The notes under the pieces were generated by a model. That model had not been told where the DNA came from and ran no database searches. It was given only the letters and a program-made list of their open reading frames with translations. The position numbers were made by a program, and so were the translations under genes. A stretch of 64,000 bases of DNA from a virus: positions 1 to 64,000 of IMG/VR virus record IMGVR_UViG_3300014720_000014; one strand, written 5' to 3'. Numbering within the stretch: the stretch's first letter is position 1; every line of letters starts with the position of its first letter. Shown here in pieces: positions 51,709-61,072 of this stretch.

Positions 51709-54173
51709 ACTAACTCCGGAAATGAGTTTGAAAAATTTGTTCCTCTATGAGCATCGAGCATAGAGTTAAATTTTAAAAATTCTTGTATACTACTATTTCC
51801 ATTATCGGTGGCAGTATAGTAATCATATAATCTTTGAAATACATCTTCGCTGACAAACATCTTTAAAGATTCTAAATTTTTCACAGTATTTTTAATTTGC
51901 TCTAATACATTTTTTCGAATATTTAGAGACCATACCTGTGTTCTCATATAGTTAGGATTATCTAAAAATATAGGATACCAAGACACATAACGATACCTAG
52001 AAATTTCATTGATATATTTTAAAATATCTGATATAGAATATAGATTATAAGCACTTACCACTGTATAAAATACTATCTTGATATTATTCAAATCTAATAT
52101 ACTTTTAACATTATTATGAAACTCATTCCAATTGACTGGATATCGAATATAGTTAGCTTGATCTCCAATGCCGTCAATGCTGATCTGTATCTCATTATTT
52201 GGAAACTGTTTTATTAATTCTAAAAGCTCACTGTCTGCAACTGTTCCGTTGGTAGTAAAACTTACAAAACAATTTGTATTACCTGTTTTTATTAATTCGT
52301 GCAGTAAATTTCGATTCTCTTTTATTAAGGTAGGCTCGCCACCTGTTAAATAAATTCTTCCTAGATTTCCAGCAACGCTATCGATATTATTCTTATAAGT
52401 ATCATTCTTAAACCATTTATTAATTTCACGAGGAATATTTAATTCCGAATTCCATAAAGAATGCAATTTACTATCCTTGGCTTCTTTAGAAAGTATGTTT
52501 ATACGTTCTTCATTTACTTTACTAGAACTATACCCCCAACACGAATTACATGACAAATTACAGGTATTTCCTAATCTTAATTCGAGGCTGGTTAAATTGG
52601 ACAACGGTACTTGATCCTTGATTAGAAATTCGTTAACTGAATGTACGATCTTTCTTTCTGACATATATTTTCTATTAGATTCAATCCGACTGCTACTACC
52701 AGTTAATTGTTCATGCCGATAACAATCTTTACATTCGTTTACTTCTTCTCCCATTAACATTTTTAATCTTACATTAGATAAATGAGAACTATTCCATATA
52801 TTTTCTATGTTATCGATACCTAGATTAAAATCTGTTTGATCAGATTTTTTTATATGAGAATTATCTCTTATATTGCAGCACAGTTTTACACTACCATCGG
52901 TGTTGCTGTTCAAATTAAAAAAAGGAAATACACAGAACGTCTTTGAATTCATTGAAGGAATTCTTAAATGATCTTCGAGCTCCGGAAATATTTCATATAT
53001 TTTTTCATCTCTTATATTATCTACAGAATCATTAACATAAGAAAACTTTTCTAATAATTTATATTTTGACTCAGGTTCTGTTTTAAGAAAATTTATAACA
53101 CTTTCGAACTGACTAACTATTCCGTTTGAATGCTCTACTTTTTCCTTGGTCCAGTTAATTAAATCGTACCATCTGTATATTATTAGTTCTTTATTTTCTA
53201 AAACATTTGCCTGTTGTCTTGGAGGATGTGTTAAAATGTTTAATCTTATATTGTTCGGATCTAATAAATCGGTTTCAACCCATTCTTTATAAAAATCAGG
53301 AAAATGCCATACATTAAACAAACTGATCGTAGGAGTGATATGAAATCTAACACCTGGTAATAATTTTAATTTTTTTCTATTATCAACTATGTTATTCCAA
53401 ACAGTGCCCTTGCGAATATATTCAGCTCTTTTACCAGAGGCATCTAAGCTGGCATAAATTTCTATATTTTTAAATTTACTCCAAATATCAAATAAATCTA
53501 TCTGTTTATACTTCAAAGTAGATAAGTTAGTGGTATACATTATTTTTACATCAAATTTTTCAAGTTCTATTAACTTAAACAATGCAGCGTAATGTTCTTC
53601 TTGCATCAAAGCTTCGCCGCCGGCGAACACTATTTCTTCAGCAGTTTCTAATGCTTGTTCATAATATTGCCAAAATTTATCTCTAGGAATCTGTATTATT
53701 CCCGGATCTGGTTGATTTTTAAGTAATGGTATCTCTGGTCCCCATTTGCTACTAAGTTCGGGTCCGCAGGTCCTACATTTAAAATTACAAATATTGCTAA
53801 ATCTAATATCTAAATATCTAACCTCGCTCATTGTTAATTTATTGGAATCGATAATCGGCTTTATGTGATGAGCAAAACTAAAATTAGTAGTTTTACGTAA
53901 TGTTTGAATTCCAGATTCCTCTAATTGATAACATCTATTACAGCCTTCGGGTTTTTGACCGTTTATCAACTCTTCTCTTAATTTTTTATAATTTTCATTA
54001 TTAACTAGATCCTCGATGTTCTCTTTATTGATATTCCCTAAAGGTTTATGAGAATCATACATACAACACGGAAATACAGAACCGTCTGGCCAAGCGTGGA
54101 TTCCAATCCACGGCTGAATACAAAATGTATCTTCGTTCATATGTGTTGTTTTCTTTTTTAAAAAATTTGTCAT
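51696..54173 (-). CDS. Double radical SAM protein, two twitch-core units (B)
   Basis: 825 aa, two complete units in one chain. Unit 1: twitch-like Cys C18, C36, C37, C78, C81 and core C129-x3-C133-x2-C136 (ICNFKCRTCG), GGEALM. Unit 2: twitch-like C414, C432, C433, C481, C484 and core C538-x3-C542-x2-C545 (TCNLSCNSCW), LTGGEPT. A Met at residue 12 could be an alternative start. Such a tandem is unusual. Substrate unknown. Confidence 0.85.
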   Translation of the reverse strand: MTNFLKKKTTHMNEDTFCIQPWIGIHAWPDGSVFPCCMYDSHKPLGNINKENIEDLVNNENYKKLREELINGQKPEGCNRCYQLEESGIQTLRKTTNFSFAHHIKPIIDSNKLTMSEVRYLDIRFSNICNFKCRTCGPELSSKWGPEIPLLKNQPDPGIIQIPRDKFWQYYEQALETAEEIVFAGGEALMQEEHYAALFKLIELEKFDVKIMYTTNLSTLKYKQIDLFDIWSKFKNIEIYASLDASGKRAEYIRKGTVWNNIVDNRKKLKLLPGVRFHITPTISLFNVWHFPDFYKEWVETDLLDPNNIRLNILTHPPRQQANVLENKELIIYRWYDLINWTKEKVEHSNGIVSQFESVINFLKTEPESKYKLLEKFSYVNDSVDNIRDEKIYEIFPELEDHLRIPSMNSKTFCVFPFFNLNSNTDGSVKLCCNIRDNSHIKKSDQTDFNLGIDNIENIWNSSHLSNVRLKMLMGEEVNECKDCYRHEQLTGSSSRIESNRKYMSERKIVHSVNEFLIKDQVPLSNLTSLELRLGNTCNLSCNSCWGYSSSKVNEERINILSKEAKDSKLHSLWNSELNIPREINKWFKNDTYKNNIDSVAGNLGRIYLTGGEPTLIKENRNLLHELIKTGNTNCFVSFTTNGTVADSELLELIKQFPNNEIQISIDGIGDQANYIRYPVNWNEFHNNVKSILDLNNIKIVFYTVVSAYNLYSISDILKYINEISRYRYVSWYPIFLDNPNYMRTQVWSLNIRKNVLEQIKNTVKNLESLKMFVSEDVFQRLYDYYTATDNGNSSIQEFLKFNSMLDAHRGTNFSNSFPELVCLI

Positions 54174-54177
54174 AAAT

Positions 54178-55554
54178 CTATTGTTCTAAACATTCCATAT
54201 AGAAATCTTTTAAAGTTGGAAAAGTTTTTATAAAATCGGTTCCTCGTCGACGATCATATTCTGTAAACCATCGATAAAAATCTTTTTTTCCTTCATATAA
54301 CTTGTCTTCAGAATATGATGTTGTTTCCATATATTTTACAAGTCTTTTAATTTTTTCTAATTCTAATAATCCAAATTTTGTTTTATCAAGGTCTACTACA
54401 TTATTTTCAACGAATTTAAGATTTTCTTGCATTATGGGAACAAATTTATCTTTAGGCAGTATATTAATATCATATTGTAAAGGTTCTTTTAAATACGGAA
54501 CATCAAATCTTATATTTCTAAATCTTTCATGTTCTGGATCTCTATACTTTATATATTTTGTTCTCCATTCTAAAATCTTTTCTAATAATTTTTTAAAATT
54601 AGGAATACTTAAAATATTAACTGTTATCATTAAACTTACAGGACTGCAAGTTGTTGTAATATAAGTTTCGAGATTTTTTTCCCATACTGTTAAGTCTAAC
54701 CCAGTTCGAATATATTCAGCCTGCGGTCCCCATGTATCTATACTAGTAAAAAGTTGAAAGCTTTTGATACATTTATTATCTTTGAGATATTTGATCTTTT
54801 CTGACAATCTTTCAACTAAAATAGGTTTGACTCCGAGATTGCTGTTTATGTTTAATTCTAACTCTGGACGTGGATTCACTGCTAATTCATCTAACAACTT
54901 CCACGTACTCTGTTGCAATAATGGTTCACCGCCCGTGATTCTTAAAATTGTAAGGGTCTTACTTACTTCGGGCCACCAACGCCACCATGCATCAACATAT
55001 GGATTATTTTCTTCTTCATAAATTTTAAACCAATCTATATCATTCCTATGGTGTTTGACCATATGATAGGGGCCATGATCTTTTATTTCTTTGTAATAAC
55101 TGCTGCTATGTTTGGGATGACAATAACCGCATTTGAAATTACATTCATTACCGAAGCTAACTTCAATGTACTGAGGATTAACATTCATATCCCACTCCCC
55201 GTCTTTAATTTGTTGATATCTCTCGGGAGTGAATATAGATGCATTTCTTTCTTTTCGATCGCTAATATAGTCTTCACCTAAATTCTCTATATTCCAACAA
55301 TATTGACAACCAGATGGTTTACCTCCATTCAGCATTTCAAGACGCTCCATCTTTTTTTGACTTGTATTATGTAATGAACTAGGATCAATAGAAATTTCGT
55401 CTAAAGGAATTTTATGAGGAGCTGGATGATAGCAACTATGAGTTTCTCCAGTTTGAAGATATATAGTCGTATGATGCCATTTAGCCAAACAGAATGTTGG
55501 ACTAATTTCATTCATTATAGGAATAAATTTTTTAATTCTTTCTATATCGTTCAC
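54178..55554 (-). CDS. Radical SAM protein with N-terminal twitch-like domain (A)
   Basis: 458 aa. N-terminal Cys around residues 22, 41, 83 and 86 (FCLAKW, SCYHPA, GCQYCW), then core ECNFKCGYCH, and RITGGEPLL. Middle has WWRWWPEV and a DTWGPQAEYIRTG stretch shared with unit 1 of B (DASGKRAEYIRKG). So A and B are paralogues. Starts inside the end of the repeat glycosyltransferase gene (overlap 23 bases). Confidence 0.85.
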   Translation of the reverse strand: MNDIERIKKFIPIMNEISPTFCLAKWHHTTIYLQTGETHSCYHPAPHKIPLDEISIDPSSLHNTSQKKMERLEMLNGGKPSGCQYCWNIENLGEDYISDRKERNASIFTPERYQQIKDGEWDMNVNPQYIEVSFGNECNFKCGYCHPKHSSSYYKEIKDHGPYHMVKHHRNDIDWFKIYEEENNPYVDAWWRWWPEVSKTLTILRITGGEPLLQQSTWKLLDELAVNPRPELELNINSNLGVKPILVERLSEKIKYLKDNKCIKSFQLFTSIDTWGPQAEYIRTGLDLTVWEKNLETYITTTCSPVSLMITVNILSIPNFKKLLEKILEWRTKYIKYRDPEHERFRNIRFDVPYLKEPLQYDINILPKDKFVPIMQENLKFVENNVVDLDKTKFGLLELEKIKRLVKYMETTSYSEDKLYEGKKDFYRWFTEYDRRRGTDFIKTFPTLKDFYMECLEQ

Positions 55555-57463
55555 AAAATTGTTCCTCTAACCATTTAAAATCATTGATCTTTCTTAATTC
55601 ATCAATATTGCCTCTATTGAATAAGCCGTATTCTTTTCCAGTCAATGCTCCATCTATTGCATATTCGCCGAACAGTTTATCTGAGCCTGCTGTACACCAT
55701 ATATCTAATCTTTCTTCAGATTCTTTATCTATTTGACCTTGTATAGATCTAGAAGCTAGTTTTACACATTCTCTAAAAGCAGATCTCCATGTTGTAAAGC
55801 CATCGGTATTAAATCCCGTGATATTGGAAGTCGTTGGCATTGGTTTAAAAGATGAGGATATGCTAGTAGTCATGTCTGGTTTAGTCATATCCATGTTCAT
55901 AGTCAGCTTCGTCGGTAATAATTTTACACCACCATAACCGTATTCTAAATCATTTATGGGATTTCGACTCCGCCACACATGCACAGTATTTTGATCCCAT
56001 ATAGCTACCTGATGTTCAAATTTAAAACCATCTACAATTTGAGCATCACCGTCGACTACCCAAAACATTTTAGTGTTAGATAAAGCTGCTGCTTTTATGT
56101 GTGCATTATGAATTCCGGTAATTCCATGCACTCTCTTAACATCTGGATACTTAGATTTAAGTGCTACAAAATTTTCATCTGCATTAGGTTCCTGGTAGCT
56201 AATAAAAACGATATCAAATTTCTTAGGAATACTCGAGTCTATATCAACTTCAACTTTATCTGTAAAAAATCTAAATTCTATTTCTTTTCTAGAATATACG
56301 GTTTTCTTAGGCATTAAACAAATGCCGTCGTAATAATTTTTATTTTTAAAAACGTGAACCAAATGTTGATTATAAGTGGGCACTTGATAATCAAATTTAA
56401 AAGTTGACAATATTTCTAAATCATTCCAGACTGCCCAGAACATATCGCTCCGGCACTCATTTTCTGCTTTAAGATATTCTTCATAGTCATTAATATAGAA
56501 AATATCAAAAGTCTTAGGATCGCTCAAATTCTTGTCAACTTCTATTTTATCTATAAAAAATCTAAACTCTATTTCTTTTCTAGAATAAATTTTAGATTTT
56601 GGCAACAGGCAAATGCCGTCGTAATAATTTTTATTTTTAAAAACGTGAACCAAATGTTGATTATAAGTGGGCACTTGATAATCGAATTTAAAATCTTTTT
56701 TAACTTCTATGTTATCCCAAACAGCCCAGAACATGTTAGTTTTAGAATTGCCGACTGCCGTCAGATAGTCGTCATAAGACTTTAAATTGTATATGTTGTA
56801 TTCGAGCGGATGACTAGCTACTATATCGATTTCTTTCTTTTCAGTAAAAAATCTATGTTCAAATTCTTTTTTTGAAACTAACTTATGTTTTGGAAACAAA
56901 CAAACGCCATCATAATGTTCACCGTTTTTAAACACATGATTTATATTTTTATGAAATAAATCATAATAAGGAATATAATAATTAAACTCAAAATTATCAG
57001 CTATAATAATATCATTCCATACGCACCAGAACATGTCTGTGGTCGATTTTTCAGCTGCTTGTAAATATTCTTCATAAGTGTCGATATAAAATTTATCATA
57101 TGCCTTAGGAACAGATGCTTGTATATCGATTTCTTTCTTTTCAGTAAAAAATCTATGTTCAAATTCTTTTTTTGAAACTAACTTATGTTTTGGAAACAAA
57201 CAAACGCCATCATAATGTTCACCGTTTTTAAACACATGAACATACATGTCATCCCATTTAGTAGCTTTATACTCTGATAGGTTGAATGACGTTAATTTTA
57301 TGTCGTCCCAGATAACCCAGAACATTTTTGTAAAAGACTTTGATCGTATGTCTTCGTAAGATCGTATGTTTGTAAGCCGCTGAGCAAGAGGATACTTAGA
57401 CTTTATTTCAGTCCAGTCTTTGGTATTTCCTTCGCCCTTCGAAACATAAAAAATGTCATACAT
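55532..57463 (-). CDS. Repeat protein of five glycosyltransferase-like units
   Basis: 643 aa. Four units of about 97-100 aa, each with a MFWxVWxDI core and an HVFKN(G/K)xxYDG(V/I)C strand, precede one longer unit. Only the last has an intact DxD (MFWVVDGDAQIVDG), the metal and nucleotide site of GT-A enzymes, plus the GGVKLLPT region. The four front units have W-N/D-D in place of DxD, so are likely inactive binding copies. The last is like the single enzyme at 57456. Repeats are near identical in DNA in places. Confidence 0.8.
   Translation of the reverse strand: MYDIFYVSKGEGNTKDWTEIKSKYPLAQRLTNIRSYEDIRSKSFTKMFWVIWDDIKLTSFNLSEYKATKWDDMYVHVFKNGEHYDGVCLFPKHKLVSKKEFEHRFFTEKKEIDIQASVPKAYDKFYIDTYEEYLQAAEKSTTDMFWCVWNDIIIADNFEFNYYIPYYDLFHKNINHVFKNGEHYDGVCLFPKHKLVSKKEFEHRFFTEKKEIDIVASHPLEYNIYNLKSYDDYLTAVGNSKTNMFWAVWDNIEVKKDFKFDYQVPTYNQHLVHVFKNKNYYDGICLLPKSKIYSRKEIEFRFFIDKIEVDKNLSDPKTFDIFYINDYEEYLKAENECRSDMFWAVWNDLEILSTFKFDYQVPTYNQHLVHVFKNKNYYDGICLMPKKTVYSRKEIEFRFFTDKVEVDIDSSIPKKFDIVFISYQEPNADENFVALKSKYPDVKRVHGITGIHNAHIKAAALSNTKMFWVVDGDAQIVDGFKFEHQVAIWDQNTVHVWRSRNPINDLEYGYGGVKLLPTKLTMNMDMTKPDMTTSISSSFKPMPTTSNITGFNTDGFTTWRSAFRECVKLASRSIQGQIDKESEERLDIWCTAGSDKLFGEYAIDGALTGKEYGLFNRGNIDELRKINDFKWLEEQFCERYRKN
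56319..56683. repeat. Direct repeat pair, 74 bp, 291 bp apart
   Basis: 56319-56392 and 56610-56683 are identical (74 bp), inside the third and fourth units of the repeat protein gene. Period 291 bp equals 97 codons. Confidence 0.95.
56822..57239. repeat. Direct repeat pair, 118 bp, 300 bp apart
   Basis: 56822-56939 and 57122-57239 are identical over 118 bp, in the second and first units of the repeat protein gene. Period 300 bp equals 100 codons. Points to recent duplication or gene conversion. Confidence 0.95.
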
Positions 57464-58373
57464 TTGTTGGCACTGGCATCTTAAAATAAGTGTCGTTTAA
57501 ATTCATTGTTTCATTATACAGATCTAGAGTAAATTTACTTTGCTGTGCATCAAGAAACGGCCAGTCTAGTCCTAGACCAATTTTTATTTTTTCGCCTAGA
57601 TTTTTAATCTCATCTATTAGTCCGTTGCCATTTACATCTTCATAAGGTTTACCGTATTGAGAATAAATGTCTCTAAGGATTTCAAAGTCTCGAACATCAA
57701 CATAATTCCATTGTGTGCAATTAGTCATCCATGTGCCTAATCTAGCACCATACACAGCATAAATTCCGTTTTCTTCGTGGACACCGACTGTTGACCACAT
57801 ACGCAGTCTATGGATATTATGCCACCATATACGTTCTTTGATTTCCATAGACGGAATTTTTACTCCGTCCAGTAATGTCATTTTCACTCCTTCACGAAAT
57901 CCTGCTCGCCATGCCTGAAACGGAGATCCTGTAATAACACTTTCACTAAACGTTAATGGAAAATTTCTATATCCATCTTCCCAACAGAAGTCTACCTGGC
58001 CTCGATCGCTGTCTGAGTTTTCATGTGTTCGCATGTTTAGAACAAAATCTTTACGCCAGATTTTTAATCCGCCATTGCCGTAGCGCAGACCGTTAATTAC
58101 ATTCCAGCCGCACCAACCATAGACCTGTATCTTAGGATCTGTCATGTCTAGATCGATATTAAAAAATCTAGGATCAACAATATTATCAGCATCTACTGTA
58201 ATAAACCAATCTGTTTCTGAAAGTTCTGCTGCTGCTTTGTGTGCATGATCTGATCCTTTTATGCCATGAATTCTTTTAGCCCAAGGAACTTTTGTACATA
58301 AATCAGCATAATGAACGTCTGCATTAGGTTCATCGTAGCTTAAAAATATAACATCAAATTCTATAATTTTCAT
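57456..58373 (-). CDS. GT-A glycosyltransferase-like protein (single unit)
   Basis: 305 aa. FDVIFLSYDEPNADVHYADL opens the fold, and WFITVDADNIVDPRF has the DxD. GLRYGNGGLKIWRKDFV and WRAGFREGVKMTLL match the last unit of the 643-aa repeat protein, so the two are paralogues in tandem. Sugar and acceptor unknown. Start overlaps the 58370 gene by 4 bases. Confidence 0.8.
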   Translation of the reverse strand: MKIIEFDVIFLSYDEPNADVHYADLCTKVPWAKRIHGIKGSDHAHKAAAELSETDWFITVDADNIVDPRFFNIDLDMTDPKIQVYGWCGWNVINGLRYGNGGLKIWRKDFVLNMRTHENSDSDRGQVDFCWEDGYRNFPLTFSESVITGSPFQAWRAGFREGVKMTLLDGVKIPSMEIKERIWWHNIHRLRMWSTVGVHEENGIYAVYGARLGTWMTNCTQWNYVDVRDFEILRDIYSQYGKPYEDVNGNGLIDEIKNLGEKIKIGLGLDWPFLDAQQSKFTLDLYNETMNLNDTYFKMPVPTNV

Positions 58374-58984
58374 TTGTATTCTATTATATAATTTTTAAAT
58401 AAACGTCTAGTATAAACACTGAAGTTTTCGTATGCAAAAGGAAAAGTTTTATAATTTCCTATTAACTCATTAATAGTGCAATATATAACTTGATAAGGTA
58501 CATTAGGATCATTATAATCTGTTATATAAAATATCATATTTGTATCTCCCGACCATATAATATTTCTTTTTTTATAAGGTTCTATGGGATCTTTAGTTCC
58601 ACCTATTTCTTTTGATAATTCTATTTTTAAAAGATTTTTTTTCTTATGATGAGAAATATACACATCGGCATTTTTACAATCTGAAAATTTTAAAATTGGT
58701 ACTCTATGTAAAACATCATCAATCTTATAAACAGATCTCGTTTGAGATATTTCTAGTGTATTTGAATTTATATCTACTACACAAGAATTGATCTGTATTT
58801 CCGATTTAATAATCGATTCGGCTAAATCGGCATCAATTGGAATCTTATGTTTTTCATTTTCAAAAGCATGAGCCGGCCCAACACTTTTAACTTTACCTGT
58901 TTCAAAGTTAAAAACTGCTACATATTCAACAGGAGGTAATTGCAAATTACTGATCCATTGATCAAAATCTTTTATTTCTTCCAT
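58370..58984 (-). CDS. Unknown protein in glycosyltransferase operon
   Basis: 204 aa, beta-rich (VEYVAVFNFETGKVKSVGPA, NMIFYITDYNDPNVPYQVI). No domain, few Cys. Its presence inside the operon suggests a substrate or an assembly partner; not shown. Confidence 0.72.
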   Translation of the reverse strand: MEEIKDFDQWISNLQLPPVEYVAVFNFETGKVKSVGPAHAFENEKHKIPIDADLAESIIKSEIQINSCVVDINSNTLEISQTRSVYKIDDVLHRVPILKFSDCKNADVYISHHKKKNLLKIELSKEIGGTKDPIEPYKKRNIIWSGDTNMIFYITDYNDPNVPYQVIYCTINELIGNYKTFPFAYENFSVYTRRLFKNYIIEYK

Positions 58985-59808
58985 AATATTTTCTCTAAGA
59001 TATGAATCATTTCTTCAGTAATTTTATTTTTTTCTACGTAATGAAAAATGTCTGACTGCTGATAATTTCCTATTTTTAATTGTCCTTTTTTATTGAAATA
59101 AAATCCTACATGATCGCTCCAACAATCAGACGGCCACGGCCAGCATTGTATCATTGGTTTCATATGTACTATTCTTGGAAATTCTAAAGGATATGCTATT
59201 TCGTCTTCGATTCCTAATATTTTTGCACTCAGAGCAAATGCCTCGTCAGTTCCCATTATTTTTGGTTTATATTCTGATAAAAATAAATTAGTAAATTCTA
59301 TTGGATTATTAGTTATGTCTCTTGCTAGATCAAAAAATTTATTTGCTAATTTACTGTCCTTTTTATAAAAGGTAAACATAGAATATAAATTTGGTAAATT
59401 GTTTTTTATAAATGCTTTTCTATAGTAAGGATCATAAATTAATTCTCCCCTATATGTATAACATTTATTAGCAACATATAATTCACAATTCTCAAGAAAA
59501 TAATCTATCCAATGACTATAATCTCTTAAAAAAAGCATGTCTACATCAAGACATATTGTAGCGTCAAATGGACTTAATTGATCCATCCAACTTCTTCCAT
59601 TCCATCCGATTTGTTCATTCCACTCTATTATATGATCAAACACCCAATGACTTTTTAATTTTATATTTGCTTTTTTATCTATTATTAAAGCGACCTGATC
59701 ATATCCAGGTCTCTGGGTATTTTTAATACTTAGAGCCAGTGCATATGCTAATTTTAAATAATCTGTATTTTCGTTAGATGAAACTACTAGTAAATATCCG
59801 AATTTCAT
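58972..59808 (-). CDS. GT8-like glycosyltransferase
   Basis: 278 aa. GT-A fold with DATICLDVDMLFLRDYSHWI (DxD at residues in LDVDML). The IMGTDEAFALSAKILG segment fits the acceptor or sugar-binding part of the family. Overlaps on both sides. A family sister is the next gene. Confidence 0.78.
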   Translation of the reverse strand: MKFGYLLVVSSNENTDYLKLAYALALSIKNTQRPGYDQVALIIDKKANIKLKSHWVFDHIIEWNEQIGWNGRSWMDQLSPFDATICLDVDMLFLRDYSHWIDYFLENCELYVANKCYTYRGELIYDPYYRKAFIKNNLPNLYSMFTFYKKDSKLANKFFDLARDITNNPIEFTNLFLSEYKPKIMGTDEAFALSAKILGIEDEIAYPLEFPRIVHMKPMIQCWPWPSDCWSDHVGFYFNKKGQLKIGNYQQSDIFHYVEKNKITEEMIHILEKILWKK

Positions 59809-60665
59809 ATTAATTTCAATAACTTATCTTTATTTCTGACTATACTTTGCTTGTTCATTATATGAATATCAACTCCCGATATAGATGCTAGACAATAATC
59901 TGAATCTAATCTTGGCGTTATCAACGCTTGTAAATTATTTGATTTTACATCAAATAATATATCTTTATCTAATAATGTCAAAATTGGAGGTAAATCTCCT
60001 GATTGACTTTCTTCAAATCCATTTAATATGTGTTTGGCTATACTAAAAGCAATATCATTTCTATACTGTCTCTCATCAAATCTAAAAGTGTCTGCAAAAT
60101 ATTGATAATTGTTTTTTATAGTGTTTACTAGATCAAAAAATATTTTACTATTTTGATTCTTAGTGAACATCACAGTTGTAGCCCAATACAATTTAACCCC
60201 GACATCTGAAATGAACTTATCGTGATATCCCAACCTTGAATCCGCATATATGTCATTGATCGAATTTCCTAACATTACATCTATTTCAACATTCCAATAT
60301 TGAGATAATCTGTTTGAAAATATTAAAAAATCGCTGTCTATTAATAATGTACGATCGTAAGGAGTTAGATCCCAAGCAGAGCATCTATTTGTATTAATAA
60401 AAGAAACAGTTTCATTATCGGTTCCATCATATAATCTTCTACTATTATAATCGTCGGGTCTTTCGACGACAATGATATTTTCAAATGTATCTTTTGTTTG
60501 TTCGTATATGTTTGAAAGTTTCATCCATTCTATTGTCGACGTATCTGTAACTATCGAAACAGGCACATTTAAATTTTTCTTGGCTAAATTTGCTGATATT
60601 AGAGAAATTACCGCATAATCTAAAGATTTGCTATTATGTGCATATATGAGAATACCTTTTTTCAT
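59805..60665 (-). CDS. GT8-like glycosyltransferase
   Basis: 286 aa. YDRTLLIDSDFLIFSNRL carries the DxD (LIDSDF), followed by RQYRNDIAFSIAKHILNG, again like GT8 relatives. Start region MKKGILIYAHNSKSLDYAV is a Rossmann-like strand. Acceptor unknown. Overlaps 4 bases with the previous product. Confidence 0.75.
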   Translation of the reverse strand: MKKGILIYAHNSKSLDYAVISLISANLAKKNLNVPVSIVTDTSTIEWMKLSNIYEQTKDTFENIIVVERPDDYNSRRLYDGTDNETVSFINTNRCSAWDLTPYDRTLLIDSDFLIFSNRLSQYWNVEIDVMLGNSINDIYADSRLGYHDKFISDVGVKLYWATTVMFTKNQNSKIFFDLVNTIKNNYQYFADTFRFDERQYRNDIAFSIAKHILNGFEESQSGDLPPILTLLDKDILFDVKSNNLQALITPRLDSDYCLASISGVDIHIMNKQSIVRNKDKLLKLI

Positions 60666-61012
60666 TATTCTACTAACGTTTCTACTGATCTACTTTTTTT
60701 AAGTTTTTGATTTTCTTCGAAGTATTCGTATGTCACTTCAAAATACCTACTGGAAATTTCTTCTTTAAATGAAATCAAATTATCTATAAGAACTGGATTT
60801 TTATTTGAATCAAGCAACACTACACCGGAAATCCGATTATTATTGCATAGCATGTCTACAAAAGATAACAGATTGGTATCTATATAAAACATACCTCCGT
60901 TAAATCCAAAAGTTAATTTAGATTCGCATTTTTCTTTAAGGATTTTTTTTTGAATTGAAAAGGTGTGTTGATAGTTTGAAAACTCTAAGGCTTTCTTTAA
61001 TTGCTCTTGCAC
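60665..61012 (-). CDS. Small unknown protein, first gene of minus operon
   Basis: 115 aa with GTG start and AAGGAGAAACC upstream. Helix-rich N-terminus (LKKALEFSNYQHTFSIQKKI), then LTFGFNGGMFYIDTNLLSFV. I associate the type with genes beside tail fibres in marine phages; function unknown. The late-type motif GCTAAATA is 27 bases upstream. Confidence 0.72.
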   Translation of the reverse strand: MQEQLKKALEFSNYQHTFSIQKKILKEKCESKLTFGFNGGMFYIDTNLLSFVDMLCNNNRISGVVLLDSNKNPVLIDNLISFKEEISSRYFEVTYEYFEENQKLKKSRSVETLVE

Positions 61013-61039
61013 GGTTTCTCCTTAATTATATACGCAGAT

Positions 61040-61047
61040 TATTTAGC
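61040..61047 (-). promoter_or_regulatory. Candidate late promoter (GCTAAATA, minus)
   Basis: On the minus strand GCTAAATA lies 27 bases before the GTG at 61012, at the same spacing as other late promoters here. Would drive the radical SAM/glycosyltransferase operon. Confidence 0.4.
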
Positions 61048-61072
61048 GTAGCATAATTATGAGGAAAAATTA

